Assembly: GCF_003336755.1 (NCBI RefSeq)
Contig: NZ_QMDI01000013.1
Coordinates: 124,001-188,000, forward strand
Origin: Elioraea thermophila (ex Habib et al. 2022)
Lineage (GTDB): Bacteria; Pseudomonadota; Alphaproteobacteria; Acetobacterales; Acetobacteraceae
Reading direction: 5' to 3'
DNA: 64,000 nucleotides
The notes under the pieces are model-generated. The model saw only the letters and a program-made list of their open reading frames with translations. It was not told where the DNA came from and did not search any database. The position numbers and the translations under genes were made by a program. Positions 35,220-43,957 of the stretch are shown in pieces (the first letter of the stretch is position 1; the number at the start of each line of letters is the position of its first letter).

Positions 35220-36125
35220 ATGAACCTGCCAACGCACGAACGCTACGACTACGCCGCGATCACCGAACGCGCCGACTACGTTTGGCCGATCGGTGCGAGG
35301 CTCGCCGTCTCTATCGGGTTCAACCTCGAGCATTTCGCCTTCGGTGAAGGGTTGGGGGCGGAACTCGCTCCCGGCGGGCCGCAGCCCGACGTGCTGAACT
35401 ACGCGTGGCGCGACTGGGGCAACCGCGTCGGCGCCTGGCGGATGATCGAGCTTCTCGACTCCCTCCGCCTGCCGGCCTCCGTCCTCGTCAATTCGGCGAT
35501 GTATCAGTACGCGCCTTCCCTCCTCGCCGCGCACCGCGCACGCGGGGACGAGATCGTCGGCCACGGGCGGACGAACGCGGAGCGTCAGTCGGTGCTCGAC
35601 GAAGCGGCCGAGCGGGATCTGATCGCTGAGGCGACCGCCACCATCGCCGCGCACGAAGGTGCACCCCCGCGCGGCTGGCTCAGCCCCTGGATCGCGGAGA
35701 GCCGAGTAACACCTGATCTGCTCAAGGAGGCCGGCTACGCCTACACGCTGAACTGGTGCATGGACGACCAGCCGGTGTGGCTGCGGACCCGCGCCGGCCC
35801 GCTCCTTGCCATTCCCTTCCCGCAGGAGGCGAACGACATTCCCTCCATCGTGGCGCGCAAGGACGGCGCCGCCGAATTCGCGGCGATCATCGTCGATACC
35901 TTCGATGAGATGCTCGAACAGTCCGCCCGCCAACCGCTGGTGATGGGGATCGCGCTCCACCCCTACATCGTTGGCCGGCCGCATCGGCTGCGCCATCTGC
36001 GCTCCGCGCTTGCGCACATCGCGGCACGACGCGACCGCATCTGGTTCACCACGGCGGGCGCCATCCACGACGCGATTTGCGCCCTGCCACCGGGAATCGT
36101 TCCCGGCGACTCTCGTCTCTGTTGA
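35220..36125 (+). CDS. Polysaccharide deacetylase family protein (PuuE-like)
   Basis: 301 aa of the NodB-homology fold. Motif 1 is replaced by the SIGFNLEHF form (N35, E37), followed by ASVLVNSAMYQYAP, the metal-site EIVGHGRTNA (H115) and the GWLSPWIAES block. This variant occurs in PuuE/cyclic-imidase-like branches annotated as allantoinase or chitin deacetylase. The substrate cannot be decided: an amide of a purine-derived or cell-wall compound is possible. The ATG at 35220 has GGGAGCGAGGG directly ahead; a TTG 18 bases earlier is an alternative. Confidence 0.8.
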   Translation: MNLPTHERYDYAAITERADYVWPIGARLAVSIGFNLEHFAFGEGLGAELAPGGPQPDVLNYAWRDWGNRVGAWRMIELLDSLRLPASVLVNSAMYQYAPSLLAAHRARGDEIVGHGRTNAERQSVLDEAAERDLIAEATATIAAHEGAPPRGWLSPWIAESRVTPDLLKEAGYAYTLNWCMDDQPVWLRTRAGPLLAIPFPQEANDIPSIVARKDGAAEFAAIIVDTFDEMLEQSARQPLVMGIALHPYIVGRPHRLRHLRSALAHIAARRDRIWFTTAGAIHDAICALPPGIVPGDSRLC

Positions 36126-36160
36126 GACTTCCCCCGGCTCGCTCCTACCATGGCGCAAAC

Positions 36161-37675
36161 ATGCTCGCCCGCGTCCCGACCTTCGCCTTCCACGGCATCG
36201 ATACCGTACCGGTTGAGACGCAGGTGCAGATCGCACCCGGGCTCCCGGCCTTCGCCCTCGTCGGCCTGCCCGACAAGGCGGTGGCGGAAAGCCGCGAGCG
36301 TGTGCGGGCCGCTCTCACCTCGATGGGGCTCTCGCTGCCCCCGAAACGCATCCTGGTCAACCTCGCTCCGGCCGATCTCGGCAAGGAAGGCAGCCACTTC
36401 GACCTTCCCATCGCGCTCGGGCTTCTCGCCGCGATGGACATCATCCCACGCGAGGCGGCCACCACACACGCCGCACTCGGCGAGCTCGGGCTGGACGGGA
36501 AGCTCGCCCCTGTCGCGGGCGTGCTCCCGGCGGCGATCGGCGCGGCGGCGCGGGGCCTCGGTCTCGTCTGCCCCGCCCCGCAGGGGGCGGAGGCCGCGTG
36601 GTCCGGCCACGCGCCCATCTTGCCCGCCGAGTCCTTGCTCCAGCTCGTCGCCCATTTCCGCGGCGACGCCGCCATCCTGCCGCCTTCCCGTCCCGCCCCA
36701 CCGCCGTCCCCACCCGAGCCGGACCTGATCGACGTGAAGGGGCAGGAGACCGCCAAACGCGCGCTCGAGGTGGCGGCGGCAGGTGGACACAACCTGTTGC
36801 TGATCGGCCCACCCGGTGCGGGCAAGTCGATGCTCGCCGCCCGTTTGCCCGGCCTCTTGCCCGACCTCACGCCGGCCGAGGCGCTGGAAGTGAGCATGAT
36901 CCACTCCGTCGCCGGCCTGTTGCGCGAGGGCAGGCTCATCACCCGCCCACCCTTCCGCGAACCGCATCACACCGCCTCGCAGGCCGCGCTCGCCGGCGGC
37001 GGGCACCGCGCCAAGCCGGGCGAGATCAGCCTCGCCCACCGCGGCGTGCTGTTCCTCGACGAACTGCCCGAGTTTCCCCGCCTCACCCTCGAGGCGCTGC
37101 GCCAGCCTTTGGAAACGGGGCGCACCACCGTCGCCCGCGCTTCCGCCCACGTCACCTATCCCGCCCGGTTCCAGCTCGTGGCGGCGATGAACCCCTGCCG
37201 CTGCGGCCACCTGGGCGATCCCTCGCGCGAGTGCGCCAAGGCACCGCGCTGCGGTGAGGAGTATCAGGGCAGGCTATCCGGGCCGTTGCTCGATCGCATC
37301 GACCTCTTCGTCGAGGTCATGCCCATTCCGCCGGCGGAACTGACGCGGGTGCGCCCGGGCGAATCCTCCGCCACCGTCGCCGCCCGGGTGGCGGAGGCGC
37401 GCGCCCGCCAGCGCCATCGCTACGGGGCGGACGGCCCGCGTTGCAACGCCGAGGCCGACGGGGCGGTGCTGCGCGAGACGCTCGCCGCCGATGCCGAAGC
37501 CCTCGCCTTCGCCGAGACCGCGGCGGCCCGGCTTCGCCTCTCCACCCGGGGCTTCGCCCGTACGCTGCGCGTCGCACGTACGCTCGCCGACCTTGCGGGC
37601 TCCGAGTTCGTCCGCCGCGTCCACGTCGCCGAGGCCCTCACTTGGCGGTCCCGCACCGTGCGCGAGGTGGCCTGA
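36161..37675 (+). CDS. comM: Magnesium-chelatase-like AAA+ ATPase ComM (YifB)
   Basis: 504 aa. N-terminal Lon-like fold (GLPAFALVGLPDKAVAESRERVRAAL, PADLGKEGSHFDLPIALG), a Pro-rich hinge, AAA+ domain with Walker A GPPGAGKS and Walker B VLFLDELPEF, the cysteine cluster MNPCRCG...C...C, and the LSGPLLDRIDLFVEV arginine-finger area. ComM is a hexameric helicase that promotes branch migration in natural transformation. The ATG at 36161 gives the family N-terminus MLARVPTFAFHGID. It follows the deacetylase by 35 bases. Confidence 0.93.
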   Translation: MLARVPTFAFHGIDTVPVETQVQIAPGLPAFALVGLPDKAVAESRERVRAALTSMGLSLPPKRILVNLAPADLGKEGSHFDLPIALGLLAAMDIIPREAATTHAALGELGLDGKLAPVAGVLPAAIGAAARGLGLVCPAPQGAEAAWSGHAPILPAESLLQLVAHFRGDAAILPPSRPAPPPSPPEPDLIDVKGQETAKRALEVAAAGGHNLLLIGPPGAGKSMLAARLPGLLPDLTPAEALEVSMIHSVAGLLREGRLITRPPFREPHHTASQAALAGGGHRAKPGEISLAHRGVLFLDELPEFPRLTLEALRQPLETGRTTVARASAHVTYPARFQLVAAMNPCRCGHLGDPSRECAKAPRCGEEYQGRLSGPLLDRIDLFVEVMPIPPAELTRVRPGESSATVAARVAEARARQRHRYGADGPRCNAEADGAVLRETLAADAEALAFAETAAARLRLSTRGFARTLRVARTLADLAGSEFVRRVHVAEALTWRSRTVREVA

Positions 37676-37764
37676 TCCAGAACTCCCCTTGCGCTCCATC
37701 AAGGCGGGCGGGGCACCGCGCATGATCGCCTGCACCTGGGATCGAAGAAGAGCGGGAGGGCACA

Positions 37765-40185
37765 ATGGAACGGCCGGTCGTTTGGCTGGAGGAGGTCGGG
37801 CGCGAGGATGTTGCCCGGGTGGGGGGCAAGAACGCCTCGCTCGGCGAGATGATTCGCGCGCTCGGGCACGCCGGCGTGCGCGTGCCGCCCGGCTTCGCCA
37901 CCACCGCCGCCGCGTACCGTGCCCACCTCGCCGCGCACGGCCTGCCCGAGCGGATCCGCGCCCTGCTCGACGCCTACCATGCCGGGCGCGCGAGCCTTGC
38001 CGACACCGGAGCGGCGATCCGTCGCCTGATCCTGGAGACGGAATTCGCCCCCGACCTCGCGGACGCGATCCGCTCCGCCTACGCCGAGCTCGGCCGCCGC
38101 CTCGGCGAGGCCGACCCCGCGGTTGCCGTCCGCTCCTCCGCCACCGCCGAGGACCTGCCGGACGCCTCCTTCGCCGGCCAGCAGGAAACCTTCCTCAACG
38201 TGCGCGGGGCGCGTGCCCTGCTCGATGCCTGCCGCGCCTGCTTCGCCTCGCTCTTCACCGACCGCGCCATCGCCTACCGCGACCTGCAGGGCTTCGACCA
38301 TCTCGCGGTCGCCCTCTCCGTCTGCGTGCAGGCGATGGTGCGGGCCGATCTCGGCGCGGCGGGGATCATGTTCTCCATCGACACCGAAAGCGGCTTTCCC
38401 GGCGTGGTGCTGATCAACGCGGCCTGGGGGCTCGGCGAGCCGATCGTGCAGGGCGCGGTCGATCCCGATCGCTACCTCGTGTTCAAGGCCCCGCTCTCCG
38501 ACCCGGCCAAGGTACCGATCCTCGAGAAGACGCGCGGGGCGAAGGCGGTGAAGATGGTCTATGCCGAAGGTGGGTCGGCCCGCACGGCACTCGTCGAAAC
38601 CACCCGCCGCGAACGCGACGCCTTCGTTCTTTCCGATGCCGAAATCCTCGAACTCGCCCGCGCCGCCTGCACCATCGAACGCCACTACGGCCGGCCGATG
38701 GACATGGAATGGGCGAAGGACGGGGCGACAGGGCTGATCTGGATCGTGCAGGCGAGGCCCGAGACGGTGCACGCCACCCGCCAGGGCGCGGTCCTGCGCA
38801 CCTGGCGGCTCACCGGCAAGCCGCGCCCGCCGCTGCTGACGGGTGCGGCCGTCGGCGACAGGATCGCCGCCGGCCCGGTGCGCGTCGTCCACTCGCCGGA
38901 AGCGATCGCCGACTTTCCTGAGGGCGCCGTTCTCGTGACGGAACAGACCGACCCCGATTGGGTGCCGCTGATGAAGCGCGCGGCGGCGATCGTCACCGAC
39001 CACGGCGGCACCACGAGCCACGCCGCCATCGTCTCGCGCGAGTTGGGCCTGCCGGCGGTCGTCGGCACGCAGCTCGCTACCCGCACCTTGCGCGACGGGC
39101 AGGAGGTGACGGTGAGCTGCGCCGAGGGCCCGGAGGGTCGCGTCTATGACGGGCGGGTGCCGTTCGCCGCCACCGACGTCGATCTCGCCGCCATTCCCGC
39201 CACGCGCACGCGGATGATGCTGAACATCGCCTCTCCGGCCGCCGCGCTGCGCTGGTGGCGCCTGCCGGCCAAGGGCGTGGGGCTTGCGCGCATGGAGTTC
39301 ATCATCAATGCGGTGATCAAGGCGCATCCGATGGCGCTGGTGCGCTTCGATCAGGTGACGGATCGTGCCGCCCGCCAGGAGATCGAGCGGCTCACACGCG
39401 GCTTCCCCGACAAGCCCTCCTACTTCGTCGAGACGCTGGCGCGCGGCATCGCGCTGATCGCCGCTCCCTATCACCCGAATCCGGTCATCGTGCGATTGTC
39501 CGACTTCAAGTCGAACGAATATGCCCACCTCATCGGCGGGGCGGCCTTCGAGCCCGCGGAGGAGAACCCGATGCTCGGGCTCAGGGGCGCCTCACGCTAC
39601 GCCTCGCCGCGCTACCGCGAGGCCTTCGCCCTCGAATGCCGCGCGGTGAAGATGGCGCGCGAGGTGATCGGGGCGGACAACATCGTGGTGATGATCCCGT
39701 TCTGCCGCACCCCCGAGGAGGCGGATCGCGTGCTCGCGCTGATGAGCGAACACGGGCTCAAACGCGGCGAAGGAGGGCTTCAGGTCTACGTGATGTGCGA
39801 GATTCCCTCGAACGTGATCCTCGCCGAGGCCTTCGCGGAACGTTTCGACGGCTTCTCCATCGGCTCGAATGACCTCACCCAGCTCGTGCTCGGCGTCGAT
39901 CGCGACAACGCCGAGCTGCGCGAGCTGTTCGATGAGCGCAACGAGGCCGTCCGCCGCATGATCGCCGACGTCATCCGCCGCGCGCACGCGGCCCACCGCC
40001 CGGTCGGCATCTGCGGCGAGGCGCCCTCCAATTACCCGGACTTCGCCGCGTTCCTGGTTGAACAGGGTATCGATTCGATCTCGCTCAACCCGGACGGGTT
40101 CGTCGCCGCGGTGCGCCGTGTGGCCGAAGCGGAAGCTGCTCAGGAGGCGAAGGAGAGGATGAGCGAGCCCGCAGCCGCGAGGTAG
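37765..40185 (+). CDS. ppsA: Phosphoenolpyruvate synthase
   Basis: 806 aa. Makes phosphoenolpyruvate from pyruvate and ATP for gluconeogenesis. N-terminal ATP-grasp (GGKNASLGEMI, VAVRSSATAEDLPDASFAGQ), phosphohistidine domain with H419 in GGTTSHAAI, and the C-terminal PEP/pyruvate TIM barrel (MCEIPSNVILAE, GFSIGSNDLTQLVLG, and GICGEAPSN with the catalytic Cys). GGGAGGG lies before the ATG. Its last 46 bases overlap the end of the lactate permease gene on the other strand. The two together could serve growth on lactate through pyruvate. Confidence 0.95.
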   Translation: MERPVVWLEEVGREDVARVGGKNASLGEMIRALGHAGVRVPPGFATTAAAYRAHLAAHGLPERIRALLDAYHAGRASLADTGAAIRRLILETEFAPDLADAIRSAYAELGRRLGEADPAVAVRSSATAEDLPDASFAGQQETFLNVRGARALLDACRACFASLFTDRAIAYRDLQGFDHLAVALSVCVQAMVRADLGAAGIMFSIDTESGFPGVVLINAAWGLGEPIVQGAVDPDRYLVFKAPLSDPAKVPILEKTRGAKAVKMVYAEGGSARTALVETTRRERDAFVLSDAEILELARAACTIERHYGRPMDMEWAKDGATGLIWIVQARPETVHATRQGAVLRTWRLTGKPRPPLLTGAAVGDRIAAGPVRVVHSPEAIADFPEGAVLVTEQTDPDWVPLMKRAAAIVTDHGGTTSHAAIVSRELGLPAVVGTQLATRTLRDGQEVTVSCAEGPEGRVYDGRVPFAATDVDLAAIPATRTRMMLNIASPAAALRWWRLPAKGVGLARMEFIINAVIKAHPMALVRFDQVTDRAARQEIERLTRGFPDKPSYFVETLARGIALIAAPYHPNPVIVRLSDFKSNEYAHLIGGAAFEPAEENPMLGLRGASRYASPRYREAFALECRAVKMAREVIGADNIVVMIPFCRTPEEADRVLALMSEHGLKRGEGGLQVYVMCEIPSNVILAEAFAERFDGFSIGSNDLTQLVLGVDRDNAELRELFDERNEAVRRMIADVIRRAHAAHRPVGICGEAPSNYPDFAAFLVEQGIDSISLNPDGFVAAVRRVAEAEAAQEAKERMSEPAAAR

Positions 40186-41630
40186 ATCAGGCACGGGAGC
40201 AGAGTGGCGCGCAGGATCGCCCCCTCCGCCCCCGCGATGCCGACCGTCGCCGCACCGGCCACGATGTTGTGCGGGCAGATGATGTTCCCCACCCCTGCCC
40301 CCACGCCCTGGGCGGCGAGCAGCAGCACGGGCGGCAGGCCAAGGCCTTCGGCGGTCGCTTCCTGGAGCGCCGAGAAGAGGATGTTCGAGGCGGTGGCCGA
40401 GCCAGTGACGAAGGAGCCGAGGGCGCCCACCGCCGGCGCGAGCAAAGGGTAGAGCGGCCCGATGCCGCCGATCGCCGCCTCGGCCAACGCCGCGATCATC
40501 CCCGCATGCAGCATCAGCCGCGCGAGCACGAGCATCGCAATCAGGGCGGCGGCGACGCGGCCGAGGCCGAGCGCGGTGCGGGCGAGCGCGCGCGCGAGCA
40601 CGCCGAGCCGCGCCCCGCGCCACAGCCCGCCGGCGAAGTACGCCGCCGCGAGCAGCGTGCCGGGATGGAACAACGGGCGGACCGAGCCGCCGAACCGCCC
40701 CCAAAGCTGCCAGGAAAGAACCGGGGCCTCGGCGAGCGCGCGCACCGGCGGCACGAGGCGCGTGACGAGGACGAGCCCGATCAGCACGAGGTAGGGCGCG
40801 AGCGCGGAGCCGAGACGGAAGCCCATGACCGGCGGCGGTCGGAAGCGTGTGATGACGAGGACGAACGCCGCCCCGCCGGCGAGCGCGCCCACCAGGGTGG
40901 GCAACTCCGGCCCGACTGCATGCGCGATCAGCACCGACGGCGTAAGGAACAGCACCGCGGCGAGGATGGCGAGCGCGAAGCCCCGTCCCGCTGCCTCGCG
41001 CATGGTGCCCGCCCAAACGACGGCGGCGATGGCCAGGATAGGGCCGAGCAGGCCGTGGATCAGCGCGGTCGGGCCCGAAAGCTCCCCCTCGGCGACCGAG
41101 ACGAGCTCCGCCTGGGCAAGCACCGGGGTGCCGACGGCGCCGAAGGAGACCCCGACCGAATGCCCGATCAACGCAACCGCCACCGCCCGCGCGGGCTCGA
41201 GCCCGAACCCCACCAACAGGGGGGCGGCGAGGGCGACCGGCGTGCCGAACCCGGCCGCGCCTTCGATGAACAGGGCGAAGAACCAGCCGACGAGAAGGGT
41301 CCGCGCTGCCGCATCGGGGGCCAGCCCGGCGAGCGCGTCGCGGATCCGCTCCGCCGCTCCCGTCTCCGTCTGCCAGCGGTGGAGTGCGAGGGCGGGCCAG
41401 ACGATGGCGAGCACGGTGGCGGCGAGAAACAACCCCTCCAGGGTCACGCCGAGCAAGGCATGCGCGATCCCCACCCCCGTCGCTCCATCGAGCGCGAAGG
41501 GCCCGAACACGAGCGCCACCGCCAGCGCGAGCCCTGCCGCCCCGGCGAACGCCGCCGAGCGGCCGAATCCCGCCATCAGCAGGAGCACGAGGAGGATCGG
41601 CGCGGCGGCGAGCCAAGGGCGAAGTGGCAT
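40140..41630 (-). CDS. L-lactate permease (LctP family)
   Basis: 496-aa, very hydrophobic protein with about a dozen membrane helices. Family landmarks include GWFFALFIEGAAGFGTPVAL, HSVGVSFGAVGTPV, GSFVTGSATASNILF and AAQGVGAGVGNIICPHNIVA. Imports lactate or glycolate with protons. The ATG at 41630 (MPLRPWLAAAP) is used because the 14 codons upstream are polar and unlike the family. Tail-to-tail overlap with ppsA (46 bp) ties the two stops together. Its start faces the first SrfA-like gene across about 100 bp. Confidence 0.9.
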   Translation of the reverse strand: MPLRPWLAAAPILLVLLLMAGFGRSAAFAGAAGLALAVALVFGPFALDGATGVGIAHALLGVTLEGLFLAATVLAIVWPALALHRWQTETGAAERIRDALAGLAPDAAARTLLVGWFFALFIEGAAGFGTPVALAAPLLVGFGLEPARAVAVALIGHSVGVSFGAVGTPVLAQAELVSVAEGELSGPTALIHGLLGPILAIAAVVWAGTMREAAGRGFALAILAAVLFLTPSVLIAHAVGPELPTLVGALAGGAAFVLVITRFRPPPVMGFRLGSALAPYLVLIGLVLVTRLVPPVRALAEAPVLSWQLWGRFGGSVRPLFHPGTLLAAAYFAGGLWRGARLGVLARALARTALGLGRVAAALIAMLVLARLMLHAGMIAALAEAAIGGIGPLYPLLAPAVGALGSFVTGSATASNILFSALQEATAEGLGLPPVLLLAAQGVGAGVGNIICPHNIVAGAATVGIAGAEGAILRATLLPCLIYLAAAGSLILSFAS

Positions 41631-41731
41631 CGGTGGCTCCGTGTCGAGGTCCCGTCGCCGTCCTTCTGCCATGCCACTGCCTCGGCGCGCGCGCTACCCT
41701 TCTTCGATAACCGCTCGGGAACCGCAGACCG

Positions 41732-42697
41732 ATGAGCGCGCCGCGCCTTCTCGCCCGCACCGACCTCTCCGGGCTCGAACCGATCACGTTGGAGGGGCGG
41801 GTGGTGCTCGACGCCTTTCCGCGTCTTGCCGCGCGCCTCGCCGCGCTGGGCGCCGAACCCACTCTTTTTGCCGAACCAGTCCTCACACGCGGCGCGGGCG
41901 GGACCCCCACCGCGGTCGCCTGGTACGGCGAGGGCGAAGGCGAGCCGCGTCCCCTGTCATCGCTCTCGCCAGCCCGTCGGGCCGAGGCCGAGGCGCGGCT
42001 GCGCGAGGCCCTGGCCGCCCTGCGCCCCGCCTTCGACGATGCTGAGGACGGGGCGCTCCTGCGCCGGGCTCTCGTGCTCGCCGATCTCGACGGGATTCTC
42101 GTCCTCGACCGCGGCATCGTTCTGACCGGCTGGGGACTTGCCCCGAAAGGCACGGGCGACGACCCCTCCCGCCTTGCCACGCTGCTGGCCCAAGGGATTG
42201 GGCGCTACCTGCCGTCGCTTGCCGAGCCGCACGGCCCGTCGCCCGAAAATCGGCCGCCGCCTCGGCCGACTGTCGCAGCGCCGGTGTCGCCCTTGCCCCC
42301 TTCGCGCCCACCGGCGGTCACCGCCCCAGTGTCACCGTCCACTGCCGCCACCGCCTGGGGCGGTTGGTGGCTGCTGCCGGCCGGCGTGACGGTCGCGATC
42401 ATTTTCCTCCTTCTCGGGTTCTGGCTGGGCTGGCGGGCGGCGGTCGGCGAGTGGGCGGGGCGGGAGCTCCTCGCGGTGGTGGCGGAGGAGACGCCGCACC
42501 GCACCGCCCTCGAGCAGGCGCGGGCGGCAAACCTTGAGCTCGAGCGGCGGATTGCCGCCCTGCGGGCCGTGTTGGCCGGCGATGTCTGTCGGGCAGAGGG
42601 GACGCTGCCGAGCCTCGAGCCGCCCCGCGAAGGCGGGTCTCCGGCGGAGGGCGAAGCGGTTCCCGCGCCCGACCCGTCCCCGCCGTCCGGCCGCTGA
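41732..42697 (+). CDS. SrfA-like single-pass membrane protein 1
   Basis: 321 aa. N-terminal cytoplasmic domain (about 10-160) with AVAWYGEGEGE and an ARRAEAEARLREALAAL helix; this 'WY + helix' layout recurs in the next two genes and resembles SrfA of the enterobacterial srfABC set (recollection, not a search). Then a Pro-rich linker (166-207), one membrane helix at 212-234, a short coiled coil (256-281) and a periplasmic Cys (GDVC). First gene of the plus-strand operon; nine bases separate it from the second copy. Function unknown; probably a membrane anchor for the SrfB/SrfC machinery. Confidence 0.65.
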   Translation: MSAPRLLARTDLSGLEPITLEGRVVLDAFPRLAARLAALGAEPTLFAEPVLTRGAGGTPTAVAWYGEGEGEPRPLSSLSPARRAEAEARLREALAALRPAFDDAEDGALLRRALVLADLDGILVLDRGIVLTGWGLAPKGTGDDPSRLATLLAQGIGRYLPSLAEPHGPSPENRPPPRPTVAAPVSPLPPSRPPAVTAPVSPSTAATAWGGWWLLPAGVTVAIIFLLLGFWLGWRAAVGEWAGRELLAVVAEETPHRTALEQARAANLELERRIAALRAVLAGDVCRAEGTLPSLEPPREGGSPAEGEAVPAPDPSPPSGR

Positions 42698-42706
42698 CCG
42701 CGCGCG

Positions 42707-43957
42707 ATGCCGACCCCGCGCGCCATCGCCACCTTTCCGGCCGAGCGGCTGCATCCGCTGTCCGTCGGAGGGCGGCCCGCCATCGAGGCCTTTCCCCAGA
42801 TCGCGGCACATCTGCGGCGCGCGCGCGGGGCCGATCACGCCGCCTTGTTCGCCGAACCGATGGCCGATCGCGACCGCGGCGTCGTCGATTGGTACGCCTC
42901 CGGCGAAGGCGCGGCGATGCGGCTCGACGATCTGCCGGCGGACGCCCGCGCAACCGCACAAGCCCGGCTCGACCGGCTGGTTGCCGAGGTCGAGGCCGAA
43001 GCCGCCGCGCTGCAGGCCTCCGCAACCGAGAGCGATCGCCTTCTGGGCCAGGCCCTCGCCACCGCCTTGCGCGTTCCGGACCGAAGCTTCGTCCGTGTCG
43101 TCGACGGTCGCCCGGTGCTGGTGGGCTGGGCGCACGAGGAGAACGGGCGCTCGATCGGCCCCGAGGCGCTGCGCCGTCCGATCGAGCGCGCACCCGGCCG
43201 CATGCCGATCCTGTTCCCTGCCGTGGCGGACCGTGCCGGCTGGTGGCGTCGGTTCTGGCTCGCGCTCGGTTTATTGCTCGCTGCCCTCCTCCTCCTGCTT
43301 CTGCTCATTCTGTGGTGGGACCCGTGGCGCTGGTTCGCCCTGCCCGCCCCGGTCTGCCTGCCCGACCCGCGGGGGCTGATCGCGCTCGAGGAGCGTCGGC
43401 AGGAGGAGGACCGGACCCTCGCCCTGCGCGCGGACCTCGCCCGTCTGGCACGCCAGGTCGGCGAGGCCCGGCTTGCCTGCCCGCCGATCCCGGCTGCCGG
43501 TCTGTCTCCCCGCGCGGAGGTGCGACCGCCCGAACCGCCAAGGCCGAACCCGGATGCCGAGCGCGCCCGCCGCGAAGGCGCACGCGAGGGCAACACGCAG
43601 ATCATCCTTGCCTGGGACGACGTGAACGATCTCGACCTGGCCATCATCTGCCCCGACGGCACCAGGATCTATTTCGAAAATCGAAGGGCTTGCGGGGCTG
43701 AGCTCGACGTCGACATGAATGTTGCAGGCGGCACCCGGCCGATCTCTCGCGCCCCCGTCGAGAACGTGACCTGGGCCGCCGAACCTGCGCCGGGCAACTA
43801 CCGCATCGAGGTGACGCATTACGGGCGCAATCCGGGTGGGCCGCAGGTCTCGCCCTTCCGCGTCACCATCCGCCGGCCCGGCCAGCCCGACAGGGTACTG
43901 CGCGGCGAGGCCGGGGCAGGCCAGACCGTCGTGGTCGGCACGGTGCGGCTGCCATGA
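42707..43957 (+). CDS. SrfA-like single-pass membrane protein 2 with YfaP-like periplasmic domain
   Basis: 416 aa. Residues 1-165 repeat the fold of the preceding protein (IEAFPQIAAHL, VVDWYASGEG, then RATAQARLDRLVAEV and VVDGRPVLVGWA). One membrane helix at 184-204, a periplasmic coil starting with VCLPDPRGLIALEERR, and a C-terminal beta domain from about 296 (ILAWDDVNDLDLAIICPDG, ELDVDMN, PGNYRIEVTHYG) like the YfaP/DUF2135 type, often a carbohydrate- or protein-binding sandwich. The stop overlaps the next start (ATGA). Inferred to display a binding domain in the periplasm. Confidence 0.7.
   Translation: MPTPRAIATFPAERLHPLSVGGRPAIEAFPQIAAHLRRARGADHAALFAEPMADRDRGVVDWYASGEGAAMRLDDLPADARATAQARLDRLVAEVEAEAAALQASATESDRLLGQALATALRVPDRSFVRVVDGRPVLVGWAHEENGRSIGPEALRRPIERAPGRMPILFPAVADRAGWWRRFWLALGLLLAALLLLLLLILWWDPWRWFALPAPVCLPDPRGLIALEERRQEEDRTLALRADLARLARQVGEARLACPPIPAAGLSPRAEVRPPEPPRPNPDAERARREGAREGNTQIILAWDDVNDLDLAIICPDGTRIYFENRRACGAELDVDMNVAGGTRPISRAPVENVTWAAEPAPGNYRIEVTHYGRNPGGPQVSPFRVTIRRPGQPDRVLRGEAGAGQTVVVGTVRLP

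Noticed and set aside
37699-39528. 609-codon minus-strand frame opposite ppsA
   Set aside because: Shadow of ppsA; His/Arg/Gly-rich with no recognisable motif.
40269-41735. 488-codon plus-strand frame opposite the lactate permease gene
   Set aside because: Extremely charged antisense sequence; the minus-strand frame is a clear polytopic permease.
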